The notes: generated by a model from the sequence alone, not told the origin. DNA of 64,000 bases from Natrinema sp. CBA1119 (GCF_002572525.1 NZ_PDBS01000001.1:1922001-1986000), one strand, 5' to 3'. Counted from the stretch's first letter, positions 34,741 through 45,173 are shown. Program-made: numbers and translations.

Positions 34741-34926
34741 TCAGGATTCCGGTGACCATTCACAGGCGTCACCGGACATCAGGCTCTCCTCCTCGATGTG
34801 CCTGTCCAGACAGGCGTAGTTACAGAACTGCCCGGTCTGGTTGGTGCTCTCGTTCTCGCCTTCGTTCACGTAGACGGGATCGTGTCGTTCGATATCGCTG
34901 TTGCAGTACGTGCACTCGGTACCCAT
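34741..34926 (-). CDS. Small zinc-binding protein
   Basis: A 61-residue acidic protein starting MGTECTYCNSDIERHDPVYV, with a second pair in GQFCNYACLDRH. The two CxxC/CxxxC pairs should bind one zinc. The type is common in haloarchaea and resembles the DUF7576 kind, but I am unsure of the number. Function is unknown. It lies between the convergent M24-like gene and another small membrane-protein gene. Confidence 0.68.
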   Translation of the reverse strand: MGTECTYCNSDIERHDPVYVNEGENESTNQTGQFCNYACLDRHIEEESLMSGDACEWSPES

Positions 34927-35058
34927 ATCGTTCTATTTCGGCTCGAGCCGGGAATGGATTGTGCCCGTGTCGTCTCGAGTAGCCCCGTTCCGTTTCCGTC
35001 GAGCAGTTGCGGCGTTCTGCTCGAGCGGTCGGTGAGGAGTGACGATCGCCAACCCCAG

Positions 35059-35313
35059 TCACCGGTCGTCGTTCGAATCGGATTCGGGCTCTTTCGCGAC
35101 CGTGCCGACGACCCGGTTGGCCACGAGTTCGGGAATGTCGGTGGGCATCGTCAGCCAGTGCTGGATGACCACGAGCCCGATCGCGAGGCCGATGAGGGTC
35201 AGGCCGATTCCCGTATCGTCGCGAATGAGCAGGAAGTCGAGCCCGGCGAGCGCGGCGGGAATGGCGAAGACGAGCGTGCCCGCGAGTTTGATCGTATCGA
35301 TGATACCGGCCAT
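35059..35313 (-). CDS. Small membrane protein (DUF7533-like)
   Basis: An 84-residue protein with two hydrophobic helices (about 6-28 and 33-52): DTIKLAGTLVFAIPAALAGLDFLL and a second segment, followed by a short polar tail. The N-terminus is typical of a haloarchaeal family that I recall as DUF7533. No function is known. It is divergent from the histidine kinase gene. Confidence 0.68.
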   Translation of the reverse strand: MAGIIDTIKLAGTLVFAIPAALAGLDFLLIRDDTGIGLTLIGLAIGLVVIQHWLTMPTDIPELVANRVVGTVAKEPESDSNDDR

Positions 35314-35497
35314 TGGAGTGGGCTAGCGCGCCGACCGTCAAAAACGCAGCGACGATGTCGGCCCGTTACCGACCGTTGCGGTCGCCACCTCGGTCGGCGA
35401 TTTCGTTTGCAGTGAACGTTACAGGTTATTTACTAAAACATTGAAATCGATCGGGATTCAGGTATCCATATCGGCCCGATACCGACGGACAGACTCC

Positions 35498-37372
35498 ATG
35501 CAACAGCACCCGCAACAGCGATACGAAGCGATCTGTGAAGCCTCGCCCGACGCGATCATCCTCGTCGATCACGGCGGGCGGATCACCTACGCGAACGCAC
35601 GCGTCACCGACTTATTCGGCTACGAACCGTCCGAACTCGTCGGCGAACCGATCGAGATCCTCGTTCCGGAGTCTGTCCGGGAGGAACACGTTGCCAAGCG
35701 CGATGCGTACATCGCCGACCCCGAAACCCGACCGATGGGCGCGGGTCTCGATCTCTCGGGCCGACGGAAGGACGGATCCAAGATCCCGATCGATATCAGT
35801 CTGAGCCCGATCGAGAGTGCCGGTCGACGCGAATACATGGTCGTCGTTCGAGACGTCCGCGACCGAGAGACGCTCCGTGCGAAGTACCAGACGATTCTCC
35901 AGGCGGTCCCGGACGCGGTCGTCGTCGCGGACGCGGCGACGGGCGAGATCGTCGAGGCGAACGAACGGATCGCGGAGCTGCTGGGCGACGACCCGGCCGA
36001 ATTCGTAGGCCGGCCACAGACCGCCCTCCATCCGTCCGAGGAGGCCGACCGCTATCGGGCCCTCTTCGAGGAGTACATCGCCAATCCACGTTCCGACCAG
36101 CCGATTCTCCACGAGTTCCCGGACGGGTCGGACATTCACGTCGAGACCGCCGCCGGCGAGCGGATCCCGGTCGAGATCAACGCCCACGTCTTCGACCTGT
36201 ACGACCGCCGATTGGTCGCTGGCGTTTTCCGCGACGTAACCGACCGGAAGGAGTACGAGCGACAGCTCCGAGCGCTTCACGCGGCGACGCGGGAGTTAGT
36301 CGCCGCGGACGATCGCGAGGAAATCGCCGCCCTCATCGCCGACGCCGCGCAGACGATCCTCGGATACGAGTACAACGTCGTCCGACTCGTCGAGGACGAT
36401 CGACTGCGGCCGGTCGCCGTGACTGATGGGGCCGAGACGGAGATGGGCGAACGGCCGGCGTACCCGATCGAGGGCCCGTCGCCGGTCAGTCACTCCTACG
36501 GCAACGGCAACGCGCTCCGGTATGCCGATGTCCGTGACCTCGAGGACGGCTACGACCGCGGGGAGGCGTGCTCGGCGATGTACCACCCGATGGGCGATCA
36601 CGGTGTGATCAGCATCGTCGATCCCGCGGTCGGGGCGTTCGATCGGTCGGACGAGGAACTCGCGTCGGTGTTGTCGGTCAACGCCGAAATCGCGCTCAAT
36701 CGCCTAGCCTACGAGCGGGACCTCGAGCGACAGAACGAACGGTTGGACGAGTTCGCGAGCGTCGTGGCTCACGACCTCCGGAACCCCCTCAACGTCGCCC
36801 AGGCACTACTCGAGACCGAGCGAGCGGATGGCGGCGACTGCCACGCCGACGAGATTGAGGCCGTCCTCGATCGGATGGCCGGGATCATCGACGACGTGTT
36901 AACGATGGTCCGCAGCGGGTACGAGGTCGACGACGTCGAGTCGATCCAGTTCGGCTCGATCGCCGACGACTGCTGGGAGCACGTGGCGACCGCGGACGCG
37001 ACGATTCGCGTCGAGTCCGACGGGCTCTTTTACGCCGACTCGAGTCGGATCCGCAACCTGTTCGAGAACCTCTTTCGGAACGCGGTCGAACACGGCGGCG
37101 CGGACGTCACCGTCTCGCTCGCGCTCTCGGCCGACGGGTTTTCGGTCGCCGACGACGGCCCCGGCATCCCGCCGGGCAAGCGCGACCGGGTGCTCGAACC
37201 GGGGTGGACGACGGGCGAGGACGGCACGGGACTGGGGCTGAACATCGTCCGCGAGATCGCGCAGGCTCACGGCTGGTCGGTCGACGTGACCGAGAGCGAG
37301 TCCGGCGGTGCGCGGTTCGAGTTTTCCGGGGTTCGTACCGTCCCGTACGACGACTCGTTCGAGTCGACGTAG
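35498..37372 (+). CDS. PAS-PAS-GAF histidine kinase
   Basis: A 624-residue soluble sensor kinase. Two PAS domains (about 8-125 and 130-250) and a GAF-like domain (about 265-405) precede HisKA with H425 in VVAHDLRNPLN, then the ATPase domain with NLFRNAVEHGG, DDGPGIPPG and GTGLGLNIV. No receiver is attached and no response regulator is adjacent, so its partner is elsewhere. Unlike the kinase at 9.7 kb, its N-box region has no repeat insert. The start MQQHPQQRYEA is chosen ahead of the first PAS; an upstream frame start at 35441 adds 19 residues. Confidence 0.9.
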   Translation: MQQHPQQRYEAICEASPDAIILVDHGGRITYANARVTDLFGYEPSELVGEPIEILVPESVREEHVAKRDAYIADPETRPMGAGLDLSGRRKDGSKIPIDISLSPIESAGRREYMVVVRDVRDRETLRAKYQTILQAVPDAVVVADAATGEIVEANERIAELLGDDPAEFVGRPQTALHPSEEADRYRALFEEYIANPRSDQPILHEFPDGSDIHVETAAGERIPVEINAHVFDLYDRRLVAGVFRDVTDRKEYERQLRALHAATRELVAADDREEIAALIADAAQTILGYEYNVVRLVEDDRLRPVAVTDGAETEMGERPAYPIEGPSPVSHSYGNGNALRYADVRDLEDGYDRGEACSAMYHPMGDHGVISIVDPAVGAFDRSDEELASVLSVNAEIALNRLAYERDLERQNERLDEFASVVAHDLRNPLNVAQALLETERADGGDCHADEIEAVLDRMAGIIDDVLTMVRSGYEVDDVESIQFGSIADDCWEHVATADATIRVESDGLFYADSSRIRNLFENLFRNAVEHGGADVTVSLALSADGFSVADDGPGIPPGKRDRVLEPGWTTGEDGTGLGLNIVREIAQAHGWSVDVTESESGGARFEFSGVRTVPYDDSFEST

Positions 37373-37424
37373 GATGCCGGCCCGACCCGGAACGGCTTTC
37401 TCCCGTCGCCCGCCAGTTGCGAGT

Positions 37425-38030
37425 ATGTTCACGGGGATCGTCGAGGAGACCGGCGAGATCGTCGCTCGAGAGCGAACGGACGACGGCCTCCGACTCCGGA
37501 TCGGGGCCGACGAGGTCGCGACGGGCCTCGAGCACGGCCAGAGTATCAGCGTCAGCGGCGCGTGTCTCACGGTCGAACGCTTCGCGGAGCGCGAGTGGTT
37601 CGAGGTCTTCCTGGCGACCGAGACCGTCGAGCGGACCTATCTGGGCGAGTTGGCCGAGGGAGAGACGGTCAACCTCGAGCGGGCGATGCCGGCCGACGGC
37701 CGGTTCGACGGCCACGTCGTGCAGGGCCACGTCGACGCGGTCGCGACCGTCACCGGCGTCGAGTCCGTCGACGAGGACTGGTTCTTCGAGTTCGACCTCC
37801 CCGAGGGGTACGACCGCTACGTCGTCGAGAAGGGATCGATCACGCTCGACGGCATCAGCCTGACCGTCGCCGACCTCGATACCGAGAACGGCCGGGTAAC
37901 GGTCGCGATCATCCCGACGACTTACGAACTGACAACGCTCTCGGAGAAAGCACCCGGCGACCCGATCCACCTCGAGGTCGACGTGCTCGCGAAGTACGTC
38001 GAACGGCTGCTCGAGGCCCGCTTCGAGTAA
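37425..38030 (+). CDS. ribE: Riboflavin synthase, bacterial type
   Basis: A 201-residue riboflavin synthase alpha chain, which turns two molecules of 6,7-dimethyl-8-ribityllumazine into riboflavin. It shows the two-fold barrel: MFTGIVEETGEI with SGACLTV in the first half, and GHVVQGHVDAVA with EKGSITLDGISLTV in the second. This is the bacterial fold; methanogens use an unrelated enzyme, so haloarchaea are thought to have acquired it. It follows the histidine kinase by 52 bp, with no lumazine synthase gene nearby. Confidence 0.93.
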   Translation: MFTGIVEETGEIVARERTDDGLRLRIGADEVATGLEHGQSISVSGACLTVERFAEREWFEVFLATETVERTYLGELAEGETVNLERAMPADGRFDGHVVQGHVDAVATVTGVESVDEDWFFEFDLPEGYDRYVVEKGSITLDGISLTVADLDTENGRVTVAIIPTTYELTTLSEKAPGDPIHLEVDVLAKYVERLLEARFE

Positions 38031-38182
38031 CTGGGCCGTCTATTCGTCCGCAATATCCAGTCGTCGCTGGCACTCCTCGAGCAGTTCTTGCTGCCCGACC
38101 CGCCAGCGTGTCCGTGAGGGGCTCGAAGCCGTCTGCTGAGTCCTGAAACCGGCGTTTTCGGGATGTCGCCACCAAGTCGCGG

Positions 38183-39568
<1,386 letters not shown>

Positions 39569-39946
39569 ATGCACTTCGACCAGCGAACTCAGCGAGCGCT
39601 TCGCGATGTCGGCCTCGAGACCGACGAGCTCCGGGCCGCCTCGCAGGCGGTCGTCGACGCCGTCGCCGAGGACGCGGCGGCGCTCGAGGCGTTCTTCGAC
39701 GAGCACGACACCGTCTACTCCGACATGGAGATGGCCCACTCGAGTTCGGACTACCCCGAACACGACGTCGACTACGCCGACATCCCGACTCACGCCGACG
39801 AGATGCGCGGCTGGCTCCGATTCGAGACGTGGGGCGTCTCCGTTGAGGACGGCCGAATTCTGGGAGACGGACACGTCGAACTCTCGCTCGGGCCGACGAT
39901 CGACGACCGGGTGCGGTTCGCAGCCGACCGCGACACGCTCCGATGA
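39569..39946 (+). CDS. Conserved haloarchaeal protein (DUF7532-like)
   Basis: A 125-residue acidic soluble protein: MHFDQRTQRALRDVGL, then a helical stretch (QAVVDAVAEDAAALEAFFDEHD) and a beta-rich end (GHVELSLGPTIDDRVRF). It matches a small family I recall as DUF7532, present across haloarchaea with no known role. It lies upstream of the FAU-1 gene on the same strand with 139 bp between them. Confidence 0.72.
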   Translation: MHFDQRTQRALRDVGLETDELRAASQAVVDAVAEDAAALEAFFDEHDTVYSDMEMAHSSSDYPEHDVDYADIPTHADEMRGWLRFETWGVSVEDGRILGDGHVELSLGPTIDDRVRFAADRDTLR

Positions 39947-40085
39947 CGTCCGTCTGCGAGGCGGGGGTCGGATCGCTCGACCGAGAGTCGAGAAGAGGGA
40001 TCGACGATCGAGCGCCCCGACGAAGGTCCGACGAGCGACGGCGGTCGTCGACGGCGGCGCGGCGAGCGATCGCGGAGGGAGCCCG

Positions 40086-41531
40086 ATGACGACGGCTCGA
40101 GTCCGCGGCATCTACACGACGGCGATCACCCGGTTGCTGAGCGAGACCGGCCGCGAGGTCGTGCAGGCCTCCGAACCGATTCGGGACCGATTCGAGCGAT
40201 CGTTCGACGCCGCGCCGGCCGACGTCTCGATCGAGACGACCCGGGATCGACAGGGCGTCGAGATTTCGGGTACGCCGGACGCGGTCGAGACGGTCGCGGG
40301 CGAACTCGAGGGGCTCGCGATCGATACGTTCCGCTGGGCGGACGACGCGTCCCGCGGCGCGGTCTTCGACGCGGACGTGCTCGAGGCGGGCGGCGGCAGC
40401 GGCGCGGTCGTCGACCTCGGTGACGGTCGGCGCGGCTTTCTGAAATACGACGACGCCGACGGCTACGTCGACGCCGGAAACCGGTATCGGGTACAGGTCC
40501 ACGAGCCCGCGCCGCCGTGGGACGACGACCGGCCCCTCGTACGGCCGACGCTCGAGATTCAGGGCGGGCTCTGTACCCTCTCGCGGGACCGAACCGGTGT
40601 CTCGGCGGCGCTCCGCGGCGAGCGAGCGGAGGAACTCGTCGGCATGACCGACCTCCTCTCGGTCGAGGTACCCGAGGGATGGGGCGTCCGCTGGCAACAC
40701 GCGGCCGCAGACGCCGACCTCGAGGCGATGGGAACCGCGCTCGAGGACGCCGCGAATCGGGCGCGGGCGCTCGAGGCTGCGCTGGCCGATGCACCGGACG
40801 AACCCGGCGAGACGGGACTGCTGGCCGCGCCCCGCCGGACCGAGTGGTGCTGGTTCGGTCGCGAGGCCCGGTTCGCGCTGGACGGCGTGCGGCGTCGGGT
40901 GGAGACCACGATGCCGGGCCACCATCGAACGAAGGCGGCCGATCGGGCCGCGAGCGCGGCGGTCGACTTCGCGGAGGCCGTCTGCGAGTCGACCGGAACC
41001 GGTGACGGCGGTGCTGACGCAACCGGCGAGTTTCCCTTCGCGGCGGTCGCTCGGCAGTTCGGCCCGACGGCGGGCGACCGCCTCGAGATCGGTCACGGCA
41101 AACCCGACGGCCGACTCATCTCGCTCGGTCGCGGCGAGGTGACCGAGTGGGACCCCGAGGGGAAGGTGACCCTCGAGCGCTCTATGAGCGGCGGCGGGAG
41201 CTACGACGCGCTCGGCGTCTCCAAGGAGTCGGGCGACGTCGCCGTGACGAAGTTCCGCGAGGGCCGGTGGTGGTATCCGACGACGTACAGGGCCGCCGAC
41301 GGCACGTCGAAGGGGACCTACGTCAACGTCTGCACGCCCGTCGAGCTCTTTCCGGATACCGTACGGTACGTCGACCTCTACGTCGACGTCATCCGGCAGC
41401 GCGACGGGACGGTCGAGATCGTGGACGCTGACGAACTCGCCGACGCCGTTTCCGACGGACTCGTCTCCGACGAACTGGCCGAGAATGCGATGGACGTGGC
41501 GGAAGCCGTCGAGCGCGCGCTTTCGAAATAA
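40086..41531 (+). CDS. FAU-1 family RNA-binding protein / probable ribonuclease
   Basis: A 481-residue protein of the archaeal FAU-1 family, related to the RNase E/G N-terminal domain and first described as binding AU-rich RNA. The N-terminal part contains an S1-like beta barrel (about 80-170, RGAVFDADVLEAGGGSGAVVD). The C-terminal part is a DUF402 domain (EWDPEGKVTLERSMSGGGSYDALGV...KEGRWWYPTTY-like). A role in rRNA maturation or decay is known for the family. The start MTTARVRGIY is a good N-terminus and follows the DUF7532-like gene. Confidence 0.9.
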   Translation: MTTARVRGIYTTAITRLLSETGREVVQASEPIRDRFERSFDAAPADVSIETTRDRQGVEISGTPDAVETVAGELEGLAIDTFRWADDASRGAVFDADVLEAGGGSGAVVDLGDGRRGFLKYDDADGYVDAGNRYRVQVHEPAPPWDDDRPLVRPTLEIQGGLCTLSRDRTGVSAALRGERAEELVGMTDLLSVEVPEGWGVRWQHAAADADLEAMGTALEDAANRARALEAALADAPDEPGETGLLAAPRRTEWCWFGREARFALDGVRRRVETTMPGHHRTKAADRAASAAVDFAEAVCESTGTGDGGADATGEFPFAAVARQFGPTAGDRLEIGHGKPDGRLISLGRGEVTEWDPEGKVTLERSMSGGGSYDALGVSKESGDVAVTKFREGRWWYPTTYRAADGTSKGTYVNVCTPVELFPDTVRYVDLYVDVIRQRDGTVEIVDADELADAVSDGLVSDELAENAMDVAEAVERALSK

Positions 41532-41871
41532 CAGAGGGACGTTCTCTACACTCTCATCGCATATCGCAATAGAAAGGGACACGAATTCTGCAGTGGCCTC
41601 TGATGGGAATGAGCGGGACAAAGCGTCCTGCTATCGTGGTAACAGGGAATCGCCACGCCCTCCCCAACCGATTCGCTCGTTTCACTCGCGACGACCTCGC
41701 GCAATATCGTCGGCCGTCCTCGCTGTGCTCACGGTTCCCTGCGGTCACCGTTCGCTTTCCGAGGCGCTCACTCCGTTCGCGCCTCGCGGCCCTCGGTCGG
41801 CCGACAGCGCGCGCCACCGCATACCGGTTGGCTGGTCTGGTGTGAGATGAGAGATGTCTACTGACGGCGAC
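41532..41871. repeat. Intergenic repeat family 3, copy B
   Basis: The repeat at about 41598-41845 shares with 23655-23908 the cores AAGCGTCCTGCTATCGTGG (starting 41621), ATCGCCACGCCCTCCCC, GGTTCCCTGCGGTCACCG and CAGCGCGCGCCAC in the same order. Between these blocks the copies differ. It lies downstream of the FAU-1 gene and has no intact gene. Confidence 0.7.
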
Positions 41872-42126
41872 TTATTCGGCCTGGTCGTCCGGCGTGTGGA
41901 TCTCGTCGTCGAGGACGATCTCGAGACGCTCATCTGCGAATAGCCGATCGATCTGGCCGTGCGTGAATTTCCCGTCGCAGTCCTCGCCGACGAAGGTGAC
42001 GAAGCGGTCGGTTCGTTCGACGACGGTGGCCAGCGAGCGTCCGGTTCGGTAGGAGTAGCGAACGGTCGTTCCGGGGTGGAGCGCCTCGGCAGTGACGCTG
42101 AGATATTCCCGACGGTGGAGGGCCAT
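41872..42126 (-). CDS. Hypothetical haloarchaeal protein
   Basis: An 84-residue soluble, acidic protein starting MALHRREYLSVTAEALHPG. The sequence alternates strands (TTVRYSYRTGRSLATVVERTDRFVTFVGED), suggesting a small SH3-like or beta-barrel fold, with an acidic tail. I do not recognise the family. An upstream ATG at 42180 would add 18 residues but these are not protein-like. Confidence 0.55.
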   Translation of the reverse strand: MALHRREYLSVTAEALHPGTTVRYSYRTGRSLATVVERTDRFVTFVGEDCDGKFTHGQIDRLFADERLEIVLDDEIHTPDDQAE

Positions 42127-42277
42127 ACCCGGGGACGCGCCGATCCGGGCATAGCTTTTCTGGCCGCGCGGGCAGTGCACTCGATCGGTGCTCGCCGGAA
42201 CCCGTCTCCTCTCCTCACTCGAGTCCGTGATCGACGTATATCGATGGTATCACTCAGCGCGGGCCGATCGTGGCCTG

Positions 42278-42359
42278 ATACGGTTTGCTGTAACGATTTA
42301 CTGGCGCGACCGCGATCCGGCCTGCGGTCGCGCCGGAAATGACTTACAGCAGACCGTAT
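42278..42359. repeat. 82-bp palindromic element, family 2, copy B
   Basis: It begins ATACGGTTTGCTG and ends CAGCAGACCGTAT, near-complementary ends. The centre (GGCGCGACCGC ... GCGGTCGCGCC) forms a strong hairpin. In reverse complement it aligns over its full 82 bp with 29766-29847. It sits in the spacer between two minus-strand genes and has no coding sense. Confidence 0.85.
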
Positions 42360-42423
42360 GACTCGAGTCGGCTGTCGACCGCGGTCGGGGCCGCGCACTC
42401 GAGCGGCAGAAGGAGTCACTCGC

Positions 42424-42882
42424 TCAATCCGAAGCGCTCGTGACCGGGCCCGGTCCGGCGGTGGTGGGGAGCAGGCCGACGTACTCGTCGAGGTCGAGCG
42501 CGAACTCCCGCCCGGTTGGCGGCCGGATCCAGCGGAACTCGAACTCGGCCCCGTGTTCCTCCCCGCCGTCGGTGACGGTGTGCGTCCACCGGTCGCGGGG
42601 TTCGTGCACCGTCGCGTGGAAGAAGTGCCGGACGTAGCGCTTCGGCGGCTCCTCGCGGCGCGTCCAGATGTCGGTCGTCAGATGTTGGGTCCCGCTCAGC
42701 GTTCCGAGGCCGCTCTCCTCGAGGACCTCCCTGAACAGCGCCTCTCGCGGTGATTCGCCCGACTCGAGCGTTCCCTTCGGGATCTGGAGGCCGTCGTGTC
42801 CCGGTCCCTCGAATACCAGCAACTCGCCCGTTGCGCGAGTGATGTACGCGCACGCTTTCTGGACGTACGTGACGTCGGTCAT
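42424..42882 (-). CDS. Nudix hydrolase
   Basis: A 152-residue Nudix protein. The Nudix box is complete: GTLESGESPREALFREVLEE (G-x5-E-x7-REV-LEE-S-GL). It removes a nucleoside diphosphate linked to another group; the exact substrate is unknown. AYITRATGELLVFEGPGHDGLQIPKG is the usual strand ahead of the box. The start MTDVTYVQKA is preferred; an ATG at 42942 would add 20 residues. Confidence 0.88.
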   Translation of the reverse strand: MTDVTYVQKACAYITRATGELLVFEGPGHDGLQIPKGTLESGESPREALFREVLEESGLGTLSGTQHLTTDIWTRREEPPKRYVRHFFHATVHEPRDRWTHTVTDGGEEHGAEFEFRWIRPPTGREFALDLDEYVGLLPTTAGPGPVTSASD

Positions 42883-43088
42883 GATATACTGTGACACACC
42901 GTTCCGACGTAAAAACCTATCATAGGGGGTGTTAAATGACATTAAGGGGATTATGCGTTCGGCTCGGGCGCTCAGTCCTGATTCCGTGGATGGGGACGGG
43001 CAGAACAGCGACGGATGGGAACACCTGCACGGCGCTCCGCTCGAGCCGAAGTCTCGATTCGCGCGTACCGCTGCCGGTTACGGCGCGA

Positions 43089-43223
43089 TCAGTTCGCGAA
43101 GTTGCGGTCGGCCACCGAGCGCCCGCAGACGGGACAGCCGTTCGTCAGCGTCGCCTCGCGCATCGCGTCGGTGACCGGAATCTCTCGCCGACAGTCCGGA
43201 CAGGTGAATTCGTACGGTTTCAT
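43089..43223 (-). CDS. Tiny zinc-ribbon protein (DUF7560-like)
   Basis: A 44-residue protein: MKPYEFTCPDCRREI, then MREATLTNGCPVCGRSV and DRNFAN at the end. Two CxxC pairs form a zinc ribbon, with the spacing of the family I recall as DUF7560. It is short but clearly protein-like, and homologues of this size are widespread in haloarchaea. It is transcribed from the symmetric promoter region at 43286-43303, with a leader of about 35 bp if the nearer TATA is used. Confidence 0.75.
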   Translation of the reverse strand: MKPYEFTCPDCRREIPVTDAMREATLTNGCPVCGRSVADRNFAN

Positions 43224-43588
43224 GTGTACAGTCGGTGGTCTCCGTCTAGACTGTCGCTCCCGCTCGAGTTATGAGACTCACCCAGATATAGAGGGGTCTA
43301 TATAAGCGAGCGGCCGATGGATGGGATCGATCATTCGTCCAGCACCGATCGCAGACGGGTGGGTCCGACCGTTCGTCGGCGTTCGAGGGAGAGTGCTCGA
43401 GGAGTCAAAAACCGTCGTTTTTGGGGCGAATCGTCGATTGAGAGAATTCAGTGAACTCATACTTCGCCTCAGTGGGAACCACGTTTTCAAAGGGATTGAC
43501 GCGTATTTCTATAGTAATAGCTAAGTATAATATTTCACCAAATAAGTAAGGTCAGAAGTATTTTGTCCCATCCCTACTATTGACTTAT
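43224..43588. other. Gene-poor stretch entering AT-rich DNA
   Basis: It contains the symmetric double TATA site at 43286-43303 and then, from about 43440, sequence clearly richer in A+T than the rest of the window. A 67-codon plus-strand frame (43321-43524) lies just downstream of the TATA but its start would be upstream of the expected transcription start, and I do not trust it as a gene. Confidence 0.5.
43286..43303. promoter_or_regulatory. Symmetric back-to-back TATA boxes
   Basis: ATATAGA-GGGG-TCTATAT is a perfect 7-bp inverted repeat around GGGG, giving a TATA box for each strand (CTATATAAG rightwards, CTCTATATC leftwards). Leftwards it can serve the zinc-ribbon gene. Rightwards it would start RNA near 43328, where no convincing gene begins. 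Confidence 0.5.
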
Positions 43589-43768
43589 ATGCCCGAGATA
43601 GATGTTCGAAACGTGACGAGCACTTTGCTGCTCCTAATTGGAGTGATTATATTGTCCAATGGAGTTTTTGGGTTTCCACAAATACCTCGGAAAGGCTTGG
43701 TCTTCTTGATATTTGGTCTCATTCTGCTTTCGTTTGCGGCTGAATCTATCATTCGCTCAGGAGACTAA
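43589..43768 (+). CDS. Small AT-rich membrane protein
   Basis: A 59-residue protein with two hydrophobic helices (NVTSTLLLLIGVIILSNGVF and LVFLIFGLILLSFAA) joined by FPQIPRKG. It is not acidic and its codons are much richer in A/T than those of neighbours, suggesting recent transfer. The start is the ATG at 43589 (MPEIDVRN), with a TATA-like AAGTATTTT 25-33 bp upstream. A TTG three codons earlier is less likely. No family recognised. Confidence 0.6.
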   Translation: MPEIDVRNVTSTLLLLIGVIILSNGVFGFPQIPRKGLVFLIFGLILLSFAAESIIRSGD

Positions 43769-43834
43769 ATTATGGAGGGCACTGTCTAGTCGAGGCAGTT
43801 TGAGAAGTCTCCAGAGACCGTGGACTCGCTATAA

Positions 43835-43908
43835 TAGTCACTGAAACGATTTACACACTGATCGCAATGCCATCGCGCGATCAGGTATACAGTGACTTTC
43901 AATGACTA
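43835..43908. repeat. 74-bp palindromic element, family 1, copy B
   Basis: It starts TAGTCACTGAAA and ends TTTCAATGACTA, complementary except for one position. It is the same length as 330-403 and in the same orientation, with about 11 differences. It lies 40 bp upstream of the NAD(P)-binding protein gene, inside the promoter region. Confidence 0.85.
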
Positions 43909-43948
43909 CTAAACGGTTTTGCGTAGCTGGGTGTTGTCTGAATACACT

Positions 43949-44725
43949 ATGACCTGTCAGACGCTCCTCACGGGGGCCACCGGGATGTTGGGAACGGCGC
44001 TGTCCCCTCGGCTGACCGATGCAGGACACGACGTTCGAGCGGCGAGCCGATCGCCGCCGGCCAGCGGCGATGACGAGACGGAGTGGATCGCGACGGATCT
44101 GGCCGACGGAACGGGAATCCGCGAGGCCGTCGCGGACATCGACGTGGTCGTCCACGCGGCCAGCGCGCCCCGCGGTGACAGCGAGACCGTCGACGTCCGC
44201 GGTACTCGACGGCTGCTCGAGGCGGCCGCCGACGCCGGCGTGTCGAACGTCGTCTACGTCTCCATCGTCGGCATCGACGAAATCCCGTACTCGTACTACG
44301 AGCACAAGCTGGCGGCCGAGCGGCTCGTCGAGGCGAGGGAGGTCCCGTCGACGATCCTCCGGATAACGATGTTCCACGAGTTCGTGGGCGAACTGCTCGA
44401 GACGGTCTCCCGGCTGCCGGTCTGGCCGTTGCCCACCGGCATTCGGCTCCAGCCGATCGACGTGGGTGAGGCTGCGGACGCAATCGTCGACGACGCGACG
44501 CTCGACGCGGCCGGCCGGGTGCCCGACATCGGCGGTCCAGAGGTGCGGACCGTCGGCGACCTCGCGCGGACCTACCGTGACGCGAGGGGGCTTCGCCGAC
44601 CGATCGTTCGCCTTCCGATTCCCGGGAAGACGGCCGCCGGCTTTCGAGCCGGCGGGGCGATCTGTCCGGACCGGACCGTCGGAACGGTGACGTGGAACGA
44701 GTGGGTCGCGGCTCGATACGACTGA
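43949..44725 (+). CDS. NAD(P)-binding protein, NmrA/atypical SDR family
   Basis: A 258-residue Rossmann protein. The cofactor motif TGATGMLGTAL is at 8-18. DLADGTGI and VVVHAASAP follow, and then VSIVGIDEIPYSYYEHKLAAERLV, where Y-x3-K-like spacing is present (YYEHK). The C-terminal part (DIGGPEVRTVGDLARTYRDARG) is typical of NmrA-like or uronate-type epimerases. The reaction is unknown. The gene has palindromic element copy B in its upstream region. Confidence 0.85.
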   Translation: MTCQTLLTGATGMLGTALSPRLTDAGHDVRAASRSPPASGDDETEWIATDLADGTGIREAVADIDVVVHAASAPRGDSETVDVRGTRRLLEAAADAGVSNVVYVSIVGIDEIPYSYYEHKLAAERLVEAREVPSTILRITMFHEFVGELLETVSRLPVWPLPTGIRLQPIDVGEAADAIVDDATLDAAGRVPDIGGPEVRTVGDLARTYRDARGLRRPIVRLPIPGKTAAGFRAGGAICPDRTVGTVTWNEWVAARYD

Positions 44726-44747
44726 TCGCCGCGCCCGCCCGCTGCGA

Positions 44748-45173
44748 TCACCAGAGATTCGCCGCGACAAACGCGATCTGGACGAGCACGAGCACTGTGA
44801 GGACCGCCAGCGCGCACAGTTCGTAGTAGCCGCGGTGGCGGTCGAACTCCGTCGTCCCCTCGAGGACGGTTCCGAGGGTTCGCAGTCCGACATAGGTGAC
44901 CGCAACGACGGCTGGAAAGCAAGCCAGCGCGGCGGCCGTCGGCGCGTACTCCGGCCCGTAGTAGGTGCCGACACTCCAGCGAATTCGAACGCTGTCTCCC
45001 AGCACCTGGGCGGACGCGATACTCACTGCAGCGCTCGCGAGCACGGCCAGCAATCCGCCGGCCGCTGTCGGCCGAAGCCGGCCGCCAGCGGGACTCGAGC
45101 ACAGCGATTCTACCCTCATCGCGACGCGACGGAGTCGTTCGACGAATTGTCCGAAGCCGTGTGTCGATGGCAT
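44748..45173 (-). CDS. Haloarchaeal membrane protein
   Basis: A 141-residue protein with three hydrophobic helices (about 35-57, 80-102 and 118-140). The loop RIRWSVGTYYGPEYAPT is a motif I know from conserved haloarchaeal proteins without assigned function. The first ~20 residues may be extra; MRVESLCSS at 45119 is an alternative start. It is convergent with the NAD(P)-binding gene and divergent from the HTH gene. Confidence 0.65.
   Translation of the reverse strand: MPSTHGFGQFVERLRRVAMRVESLCSSPAGGRLRPTAAGGLLAVLASAAVSIASAQVLGDSVRIRWSVGTYYGPEYAPTAAALACFPAVVAVTYVGLRTLGTVLEGTTEFDRHRGYYELCALAVLTVLVLVQIAFVAANLW

Noticed and set aside
43321-43524. 67-codon plus-strand frame (MGSIIRPAPIADGW...)
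   Set aside because: Its ATG precedes the expected RNA start of the nearby promoter, there is no known pattern, and the second half falls in AT-rich sequence with different composition.
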